From Thozetella sp. PMI_491 (taxonomy: Eukaryota; Ascomycota; Sordariomycetes; Chaetosphaeriales; Chaetosphaeriaceae), in assembly GCA_021432635.1 (NCBI GenBank), contig MU270022.1:310001-374000 (forward strand): a stretch of 64,000 nt of DNA, written 5' to 3'. Positions 56,131 to 64,000 of the stretch are shown one piece after another (position 1 is the stretch's first letter; each line of letters starts with the position of its first letter). A program made the position numbers and the translations under genes. The notes beneath the pieces were generated by a model. That model was not told where the DNA came from and searched no databases. It worked only from the letters and a program-made list of their open reading frames with translations.

Positions 56131-58780
56131 ACCACATCGTCTTCTCGTGGCTTCCTGTCCGCGTAGTACCAGAGCTAGTAGCCTCGTGTTCTTCTACGCA
56201 CGAAGCTAGGCGGCGGGTCTTGAATTACCACAATATCCCATGGCTTTTGCATACTCAACATGTGATCCAGGAGCGCCGTGAGTCGGCCCGTATCACTTCC
56301 TTTCAGGTTGGCTTATACGATGAGAGTCTGCTCCGGCTGATGATGCTTGTGGTGGATAGGAGCTTAATTCTGCTTGCATATCGGCATTTATCAGCCTCTT
56401 CTCGGTACATATTTATACACAGCCTACCTACAGTCAAGAAGATTGATATAGAGATTTGAGATAACTAAAGGAAGAACCTTGCCCGCCGAAGACGACTTCG
56501 CGACGGTGCGTTGTTTAGGATAGCTAGATCATACTTCTATCACTAACAGGGTAATTAGAATTCAGCCAATCTATTGCAGCGGCATCCTGCCCAAATGCTG
56601 AGGTCAATCTTGCCTTCCAATCTCGAATGCCGAAAAGGACCATTGTTATTTGCCTCTTGCCATTTCCATCTTCGTGGGAGAGGAGGGAGACGGCATCTTG
56701 TGTAGCGGGATTCGGGACTTTTCCTAACAGCTCAAGACCTTCAAGCTCTCAGATATCACCATCGGACCGTAGATGTTATGGCCGAGCAGTCCTCTCTCTC
56801 TTCGAGCCAGAGGGACGGGTTTTAGAGCTGTGGAAAGAGGTTATAACTAAGTTACTAGTCTTTAGCTTGAAGTGGCTGTTGTTGAAGAGGAGGTATAACC
56901 CTTTAAAGTTTGTCTAAAAGTACTGTTCCTTTGCAGATAATCTGCTTTGGTGTTGATTTGTTCTACCGCCAATGAGGATAAGAGATGGATGGAAGGAATC
57001 AAGAATCAACCTTTGCCTGGAATATGATGATGAAAGAGCATTTACAAGATTAAAGCACGTTTGGACATAACAATTTTGGGGATTCTAGGCCGGGCAAGAG
57101 CCATTAATACCTTCAAGTTATATTGCTATGTCCTAAGCCTTGGAGTACTCTCAGTCCCTCGTTCCTCGCATCGAGTGGCAATACAGCAGTGTGAGTCCCA
57201 CCAATTCACTTCAGTCGATGCAGTTGTCTTGTTCCATGCCTAGCCTCTTATGTGTCAGTCCCAAAGGCCCCTTTTCCGACTCATGTACCTACCATCTTTC
57301 TCTCCCACGTTGACTGTCTCCTCCATGCCGCTGGCGCCAGCACGTTCATTTCCGGGTGTAGGCTCATGAGGACCAGATTGGGGATGCGGTGTTTGTTCCG
57401 TTGCGGCATTTGGAAGAGGTCCCGGATTGTTGAGGTTTGGGTTGTCTGGCGGGAGCAGAGGTGGCATCATAAAGAACAACGGAAACGAGTGGCTGTGTGC
57501 CTGTAGAGCTGCTTGGGTATGGGCGGCGTGTTGCTCGGCAGTGATGGCCATACTGTGATCGAGTCGAGATTGTAGAGGAACTGGAAAGATCTGGCAGATT
57601 TCTTGATTGGGACTGGAGGAGAGAGAATAGAAGCTGAGATGGGCGGAACATCGGAGAAGAAACGAAAGAGGAGCAAGGTGGGAGAGCGTTCCATTTTATT
57701 ATACCTTTTCCGAAGGTGCTGGGCACCAGTCATTGTACAGTATCAGCACTGCTGCACTTTGCGAAGAGGGTGTCGTCGTGTAACACAAACACAGCTCGGG
57801 CGCTAAGCATACCTCGCTTGGTTAGACGCTGAGCAACAACAGCTAGCCGTATGCTGACACCCGAGCAACGACCAAACCAGCATGCCAGTGCTTATCAACG
57901 GATGGTTTCCATCGGGTAGCTGCGGTCACCATCCATATTGATCGGTGGATGCATTGCCAACTGACTGGCCAGCCCCTTTCAAGGATCCGAAGAGACTATC
58001 GCGTACCTCAGCTGAACGAAGGCTTAGTGCAGAGAATTTCTTTCTTTCTGTCTTCTCAACACCATTGGTCTGCTGCCTGCGCGACCTGACCAGCGGTGCG
58101 ACAGCAAGGAGGCCCGGCAGAGTGGGTAAGGACAATTTACAAAGACCAAGAAGCGTACCCCACGGAAGCACGCTTGCTCTTATTATGTACATGTTACTTG
58201 ATTGGTGATAGAAATCCTGCCGATCGAGATGGCTTTTGGATGTACTAACTAAAGACTTTCTTATCATTATTCTTGCCTGGTATTGGCGCCACCTCTCCCT
58301 TGTCTCGTGCATATTAGCCACCCGGAGACTAATATGCGCCTTAGGTATGTCTCGGCTAGCCTCATGCAGTGGATCCAGACAGCTACTCGCCTTCGACCTT
58401 GCTTGATGGTTGTCAGTTTGGGATAAGAGTGGAGACAAACGGCCGAAGGCGACAGCAAAGAAAAAAACAAAGAAATGCGAAGAGTGAATGGATTAGATGA
58501 TGGGGATTCGCTGGGCATCTGAGGCAGTGCAAAAACTGCCTCTCGAACGTTCTCTCACGGTAGATGCTCTGAGTATGTAAAGCGCCTTAGGAATCCTAAC
58601 TTCGAGATACATCAACGCGCGATGGAGTGGCTCGCCTCCTTGTCATTTACCTCCAGCTCAAGTAATTACACCACCATTGCTGTGCTAGCCACGTGTGTTT
58701 GACTTTTTTAGCAGGAGATCGGCGCAATACTACAAAAGCCTTATCTCTTCTACGATACCCGAATTAATTCTCCGGCGAAT
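56131..58780. other. AT-rich flank and gene-free region
   Basis: 2.65 kb. The first kilobase is AT-rich relic sequence. A proline-rich minus-strand frame of 98 codons at 57255-57551 (MAITAEQHAAHTQAALQ...) starts with ATG but has no domain, intron signal or homologue I know; I do not call it. Nothing else seen. Confidence 0.4.
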
Positions 58781-59722
58781 ATGGACAGTAGATGGCCTGA
58801 GATGGCCTCCATGCCCGCCCCGAATCGCATGCTCCGTCACCATGACTCTTGTCGCAGCCCTTCGGCTCAGCGTAATCCAGAACTGACGGCAGAAAGTCCG
58901 ACGGCATCTCGCACATGGTCGTCCAACACTCCAGAGAGTTCAGCGGATGCGGAGGATAAGCACGAGGACAGCCATATCGCCTCTGACCTGAACTACGTTG
59001 CTGCGAACATCGTGTCGTCCCGTGCCCGCCTACGTCCAGAGTATGATCTCGAGCTCAAATGCAGTCGACTAACCACGTTCCTACTGACCGTGTTTCTGTT
59101 GACTACGCTGTCTTCCTGCCTCATCCTCCCTATTCTCGTGACGATCTTGGCCACTTCCTCGGCATTCGCTCCCTTGGGTACTCCACACCCTCTTTGTGGT
59201 ATGGATTCAGCACAAGCGATAACAATCACTGCCACCGCCACCATTGTTACCACTACTACGGCCGTTGTGACAACAACTGTCACTACTACGACTGACGCTA
59301 TTCAAGCAACTGTTACCGAATCAGTCATAGTCCTGGCATCTATACTCTCAGACAGCGGTCCACCCTTCCTACCCCAGCCCATCATCCCTCCATATTTTCT
59401 CCCTCCTCCTTCCTTTGGCTCCCTTTTGTTTCCTCCACAACCTTTTGAGTGGCAAGAGCGACGACTCTGGAATAGTAGGGACACCAGCCAATTAGACAAC
59501 ACGCTCGATCCGGAAAATCACCTAGACCGCTCTGTCAACGGGTTTGACTTCCGGGTCCAGAGTTACACGGAGTTCATCTGGTCAGAAGGTTGCAGCAACA
59601 ATGTCACCGGCGGCAGCACAGTGCACGGGAATGGCGACAAAAATGATCCATCAAAGTCGATAATCGCGCAGAATAATCAGGCCACTGTATTGGAGTGCCC
59701 CGTGCCGACAATTGAGACTTAG
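58781..59722 (+). CDS. Hypothetical single-pass Thr-rich membrane protein
   Basis: 313 aa, no recognised family. Polar Ser/Pro-rich N-terminus (about 90 residues), one strong transmembrane segment near 97-125 (LTTFLLTVFLLTTLSSCLIL...), then a Thr-rich stretch with repeated TTT/TVTTTT (about 150-175). A Pro-rich segment (PPYFLPPPSFGS) and an Asn/Asp-rich tail with glycosylation sequons follow. The layout fits a type II or cell-wall-sensor-like membrane protein. Located between the relic island and normal genes, so it could be lineage-specific. Confidence 0.5.
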   Translation: MDSRWPEMASMPAPNRMLRHHDSCRSPSAQRNPELTAESPTASRTWSSNTPESSADAEDKHEDSHIASDLNYVAANIVSSRARLRPEYDLELKCSRLTTFLLTVFLLTTLSSCLILPILVTILATSSAFAPLGTPHPLCGMDSAQAITITATATIVTTTTAVVTTTVTTTTDAIQATVTESVIVLASILSDSGPPFLPQPIIPPYFLPPPSFGSLLFPPQPFEWQERRLWNSRDTSQLDNTLDPENHLDRSVNGFDFRVQSYTEFIWSEGCSNNVTGGSTVHGNGDKNDPSKSIIAQNNQATVLECPVPTIET

Positions 59723-61060
59723 GCTGGCAGGCTTCTTTTAGGTAGCAACCGACGACCGAGGCAAGGCCTCTCAAATCTCGATGTTCTCCGAGTTGCCTTG
59801 CATAAAACTCCCCTGGAGCCGAGACTAATCCTTCTTACTCTCCTTTACGTACGATTGTGGTCGCGGGAGTCTCGGATTGATGCCTTGTTTTATCAAGTGG
59901 TCTTCTCGGGCTAAGGCTGAGACTAGCTGCTGTACAGGGTCGGCTATGGTGATGTGGCTCCGCCTAAGTCGTTTTGCTGCCTGGAGAGGGATTTTCATAA
60001 AACCATTCGTTGTTCCGAAGCACGGCATGGACTGCACCGCACCACCTTGCAGCCTGGTTGTGGCGTGGGTGGAGAGGAGATCTCAGGTATCTACCCAGTC
60101 AGTCCAGCAACTATTTTACGCTGTATTTCTCTAGTAGTTTTTGGGGCGCCAACCTCTTGAAGGTGGACAATGTGCGCCAGCGCCATGTTTATGACAGTAT
60201 ATGGCATTTCTTACCCTGTGAGATAACTTTGCTTTGCCCAACCACAACCATCATCCTACGAGAGTGGGGAGGATAACACATAGCAAGCTTTCACATTCTG
60301 CGGCTTCAAGTAACGTATTTCGGTCTACCAAAACAACGGATGTTTAAAGCCTTGGTGCTATCCTCGAGCAAGTTAGATGGTAGTGGAGACTCAAGGATCT
60401 AGTAGCCCATAGACCCGCCGAGGACATACAAGGGTCCATAGTGAGTAACGAAAGAGACGCCGATATGGTTGGAAGCTGACTCAACCCTTGGATTTTGAAT
60501 CAAGGGAGTTGTTTTCTCTTACATTCAAGCGGACTTTAGCATAGAAATTGTACCATTCGACTCTTGGCGTCAATTATGGAAGACTGGGCCGTATTTGTCA
60601 GGCCATAAACGACATGGTGTGTAGAACATCAAGCAGCATTTTGTGTTGTTGTCGGAGTTAGCTGAAAGCAGTATAACCATGTGGGGCGGGAGCTAGGTCA
60701 GGTACCCAATCTCTCTAGCGGGTCTGAATATCCGTACAGCTGTGGTTGGTCAGGAACTGAAGGGCTGGAGGTGAAAAGAGGTGGCTAGTCTACTTTGGGA
60801 GAAACGCGCGAGGTCTTTGGACGCCTCACGTAAACCTCAGCACCCATCCGATATGTCCGCAATTCCGCAAATTCCAGATATTCATGCCAGACATTCACAC
60901 GGCGAACTGAGATGTATAAGTATCACGACATCGAATCTCTCATAGATGCCTAGACATGCAGGATCTAAGACAAATTTACTACAACCCGCCTATCTACCAT
61001 CTCTTCGACAACTAGTTCCCCGACTCGTCTCGATAGAGTGCCCTAGCCCTTCCCAGAACC
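59723..61060. other. Intergenic, nothing recognised
   Basis: 1.34 kb; no coding region supported. The last 200 bases are the NmrA-like gene's promoter. Confidence 0.5.
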
Positions 61061-61969
61061 ATGGCGAGCCCAATTTTGGTCCTCGGTGCAACGGGAAAGC
61101 AGGGCGGAGGAGTGATCCGCGCTCTGCTTGCGCACCCAAATTTCTCCCCAGAAGAACACATCATATATTCAGCGACCCGGGACCCGACCTCGGCCTCAGC
61201 CCAGCGCCTCTCTGCTCTGTCCCCAAGTATTAAACCAATACAGGGAGATCTGCGTACTCCTAAAGCAACATTTGCGAACTTGCCAAGGAAGCCATTTGCA
61301 GCCTTCATAATCACGTATCCGGGGAAGACGGAGCTTGAAGACGGCATCGCAACCATCGACTCTGCCGTAGCCGCTGGCGTCTCTCACATAGTCTTCAGCA
61401 GCGTCGAGCGCGGCCAGAACAGCCCTGCTACTCACGTCCCGCACTTCATTACCAAGCATCGCATTGAAACGCATCTCAAAGACACTGTGGCTAAGGCGGG
61501 CAACAATACCCTCTCTTACACCATCATCCGGCCTCCCTTCTTTCTGGACAATCTCGAGCCGGGATTTCTCGGCAAAATATTTACCACCCTCTGGAGGGAT
61601 AACGTCCAACGCCCTCTAGCCGTGATTGACACGGCGGATATAGGCAACTGTGGCGCTGCAGCGATTCTCGAAGCCAAGTCCTCTGTTTATCACAACGCAG
61701 AAATTAGCCTCGTAGGGGACAATTTGACATTTGAGAATGCCAACGAGATCTTCAGGAGGAAGAAGGGCTATAGCATACCGACAACGTTCAGTTTCGTTGC
61801 TAACCTGCTCCTCTTGCTAGTCCCCAGTATGCGGACTATGTTTGAGTTCTACAACGATCCAGCTTTTGTTGCCGCTGGTACCCCGGAAGAATCGAATAAG
61901 TTGTATCATGTGGCCAAATTTGAAGAGTGGGTTGACCGAAGCAAGCATGTCTCAAAAAGAGCTAAATAG
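61061..61969 (+). CDS. NmrA-like NAD(P)-binding protein
   Basis: Single exon, 302 aa. Rossmann start MASPILVLGATGKQGGGVIR has the GxxGxxG dinucleotide-binding loop. SATRDP follows strand 2, FIITYPGK and HIVFSSVERGQN follow later, and YTIIRPPFFLDNL is typical of NmrA/HSCARG proteins (atypical short-chain dehydrogenases). NmrA itself is a nitrogen-repression regulator, but most fungal homologues are of unknown role or act as redox sensors or reductases. A hydrophobic stretch (FVANLLLLLVPSM) lies near the C-terminus. Start ATG is preceded by CCAGAACC, a reasonable Kozak context. Confidence 0.88.
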   Translation: MASPILVLGATGKQGGGVIRALLAHPNFSPEEHIIYSATRDPTSASAQRLSALSPSIKPIQGDLRTPKATFANLPRKPFAAFIITYPGKTELEDGIATIDSAVAAGVSHIVFSSVERGQNSPATHVPHFITKHRIETHLKDTVAKAGNNTLSYTIIRPPFFLDNLEPGFLGKIFTTLWRDNVQRPLAVIDTADIGNCGAAAILEAKSSVYHNAEISLVGDNLTFENANEIFRRKKGYSIPTTFSFVANLLLLLVPSMRTMFEFYNDPAFVAAGTPEESNKLYHVAKFEEWVDRSKHVSKRAK

Positions 61970-62468
61970 AGAGCTAAATGGATGGGGAAGATCCTTGTAT
62001 ATGAATAGGGGTCTAGCTAGTTACTTGATCTACAGATATCGGTTTTGGAGTAGTTCTCTTCTAGGTCATGCGTTGCGACTCATCAAATCCGGGTCGGCCA
62101 TTATGTCATACAATTGTACGGTATGCGCATTGTAGATATGAAAGTTGTGATTCAAATGATGTCGCGGAAGCATCCTAATAATGGCTTCGTAGAATTATCC
62201 AGGTGAGTCTTGCTTGAGACAGCCAGAGACAGGGGGAAGGGGGTGACGAGGATGACGCAAACAAAGGGACACTACTGAAATGGAGCTTAAAGACGTCAAT
62301 ATGGGGGAGCGTCCCGTTCTCAGCACCGGCGCGCAAGCGTCATTGCTATATAGTGGAGTAGCTACATTGCTCAATGAATCCGTCCATTGGTCGATTTTCA
62401 ATCCAAGATAACAAATGCGGTCTATGACCGAGTAAGTACCCAAAAGGTGTTGTCCGCCCGGTCTTTCG
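61970..62468. other. Short intergenic region
   Basis: About 500 bp between convergent genes; no features seen. Confidence 0.6.
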
Positions 62469-63986
62469 TTACCAAGCCATTGGTTTAAGCGGGGTTTCTT
62501 TCATCCCAGCCATATCGTCGAGTAACGCTTGCCGGTCCTCTGCCTCTTGATCCCCGCCATCCTCATTTCCTGAGACAGGGGAGATGTCATATCGGTGATC
62601 CGTCTCGCACTCATAATCGTAGACCCCGTCATCTTCTGAGCAGTCCTCCCCTCTCTCCATGTCTTCTTGGTAATTGCAGTAGCACGGTACGGCGTCTCTA
62701 GTGCCTTGGTTTTCCCAGTCGTCAAAATCCATCATCATGAAACTATTTTTTATCACCTCATATTCTTCTAGATAACTTGAATTTGGAAAATATTCCACTA
62801 AAAAGCCGACAGTGTCCGCCACGTTACCATGTCTCTTGGATTCTGCGGCCCATTGCTCAAGAGCTTCGACAGCGATCGATTCCGCCGCCCTCGAGACTTC
62901 GTTATTCGATCTAGAATAGGTATCAATAGCTCGGCTCGCAACAAACATTCCCTCTTTGATTGCATCCATGCGCGAGTAGATGTTTGCTTCAGCAACATAC
63001 TCCGCCCACTGTCGAACTTGATTCGCAACGCGCTTGTGCCAATGGCGTGGGCGCCATATGAGTGCAGAAGGATGATAGCTAGAACTCGCGGAAATTAAGC
63101 GATCATTTGAGACCACCATCATTTCGATAATATTCTCAGAGTTAATCTCTCTGGGATGCGGAAGAGCAGTAGCGGGGACAAAAGTGTGCCGCCTCCATTC
63201 TTCTAGCTCCATCAATATCGTCTGGTCCTCCATGGTCCACTGTCTGTGAGATTTAAGAATGTTTTCGACGGCCCTATACCCTCCTGATTTGGCCTGGAAT
63301 GTCGCGTTGACATACTGAAAGCGATAATTGCCGAGAGTTTTGGCGCCTGAGGCCAATAGCAGCTGGACGACATCAAGGCGGCCACTTTTTGCTGCACCTT
63401 CTAGGGCTGTGAAGCCGCTATTAAGACTCCGCGGAGCGTTGACATCTGCGTTATGTCTGAGAAGGGCTTGCACGACACCTATTATGCCAGCCTCTGCGGC
63501 AAGTTGTAGATCCGTGGTACACGAAAATGGCCTGTCATCTGACAACCGGTCGACTGTCGCTCCTCGCCTTAAGAGTAGAGCAACCAGGGATGGCTGTTTT
63601 ACCTCTATCGCCGCTTTGAGACAGGTTTCTGTCTCAAATATACTCTCTCTCTCATAGTTGACATCTGCGCCATAGGCGATCAGTATCTCAAGTATGTCGA
63701 TACGTCCCAAGCGTGTTGCTAAACACGCTGGGGTTAAATAATAATGTCTCTCGTCGAAGTGGGCCTGTAGCTTCATAACGCATTCGGCCTCGATATCATC
63801 GCACTTCGATATTATGTTGTCGAGAAGAGATGCCTGTATTTGCCGCTGAATGGCCTTCCTAAGAGTGAAGCCATCTACATGGTAACCGGAGTCCAGTAGC
63901 ATCCCAATAATGGGTTCGTGTGCTGCCTGGACCGCAAATAACAGTGGGGATACCTGAGAGTAAGAGGAGTTGTGCCATTCCTTCAT
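62469..63986 (-). CDS. Ankyrin-repeat protein, 5' part may lie outside the window
   Basis: 505 aa visible from the ATG at 63986; the frame remains open to the window edge, so the true start may be further upstream. Ankyrin repeats in the N-terminal half: SPLLFAVQAAHEPIIGMLLD, TPACLATRLGRIDILEILIA, CLKAAIEVKQPSLVALLLRR, DLQLAAEAGIIGVVQALLRH, TALEGAAKSGRLDVVQLLLA, with ADVN at turns. The C-terminal half is unrecognised, with a Trp/Arg-rich part and a very acidic end (DMERGEDCSEDDGVYDYECE). Fungal proteins of this kind are often C-terminal parts of NLR-like or Clr5/ankyrin proteins; what precedes the repeats here cannot be seen. Confidence 0.8.
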   Translation of the reverse strand: MKEWHNSSYSQVSPLLFAVQAAHEPIIGMLLDSGYHVDGFTLRKAIQRQIQASLLDNIISKCDDIEAECVMKLQAHFDERHYYLTPACLATRLGRIDILEILIAYGADVNYERESIFETETCLKAAIEVKQPSLVALLLRRGATVDRLSDDRPFSCTTDLQLAAEAGIIGVVQALLRHNADVNAPRSLNSGFTALEGAAKSGRLDVVQLLLASGAKTLGNYRFQYVNATFQAKSGGYRAVENILKSHRQWTMEDQTILMELEEWRRHTFVPATALPHPREINSENIIEMMVVSNDRLISASSSYHPSALIWRPRHWHKRVANQVRQWAEYVAEANIYSRMDAIKEGMFVASRAIDTYSRSNNEVSRAAESIAVEALEQWAAESKRHGNVADTVGFLVEYFPNSSYLEEYEVIKNSFMMMDFDDWENQGTRDAVPCYCNYQEDMERGEDCSEDDGVYDYECETDHRYDISPVSGNEDGGDQEAEDRQALLDDMAGMKETPLKPMAW

Positions 63987-64000
63987 TTGTCTAGTGACCC

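Noticed and set aside
57020-57035. TGATGATGA resembling a snoRNA C box
   Set aside because: Isolated motif in AT-rich relic DNA without a D box at suitable distance or intron context.
57255-57551. 98-codon proline-rich minus-strand frame
   Set aside because: Starts with ATG but is low complexity with no other evidence.

Overview
This window looks like nuclear DNA of a filamentous ascomycete, most likely a Sordariomycete. The evidence is short introns of 50-130 nt with GTRNGT donors and CTRAC branch points, a GH7 cellulase, a VIVID-type LOV photoreceptor, a Clr5-domain protein, long gene-poor GC-rich promoters, and an AT-rich relic island that looks damaged by repeat-induced point mutation (RIP). 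No tRNA, rRNA gene or CRISPR array was seen.

Layout. 0-6.3 kb: the mitochondrial Rho GTPase GEM1 (minus) and the WD40 protein CreC (plus) are divergent. 6.3-16.5 kb: a 5 kb gene-free stretch, then a CreD-type alpha-arrestin and an SLM1-type PH protein. 16.5-23.4 kb: another gene-free stretch with a 132-bp hairpin element and a 62-nt run of G, then a small Clr5-domain gene and the NSE2/MMS21 SUMO ligase. 25.9-29.1 kb: a VVD/ENV1-like light sensor converges on a GH7 cellobiohydrolase. 31.9-32.7 kb: a small cupin. 33.1-34.9 kb: a non-coding, multi-intron host transcript carrying at least six box C/D snoRNAs, one per intron. 35.1-42.5 kb: a GPI-type serine carboxypeptidase, a membrane-anchored orphan, a doubtful small ORF, and MsrB. 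42.5-52.6 kb: a 169-bp MITE-like inverted repeat, a SAM methyltransferase, a tiny secreted I9-like protein, a GH3 glycosidase and a DHA2-type MFS transporter. 52.6-57.2 kb: a relic island with a broken subtilase and a broken LINE endonuclease. 58.7-64 kb: a Thr-rich membrane protein, an NmrA-like oxidoreductase and an ankyrin protein cut by the window edge.

The most interesting object is the snoRNA host gene. Guides in three of the snoRNAs fit 18S U578, 18S A28 and 25S C2959, each at the box D'+5 position. These are the targets of yeast snR77, snR74 and snR73, and they occur in the order of the yeast snR78-snR72 polycistron. The arrangement differs, because here each snoRNA sits alone in one of a series of introns of nearly constant length (173-199 nt).

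Several protein genes share a carbon/light theme: creC, the creD-like arrestin, a VVD/ENV1-like sensor, the GH7 cellulase and a GH3 enzyme. That link is inference from family knowledge. Nothing in the sequence shows that they are co-regulated.
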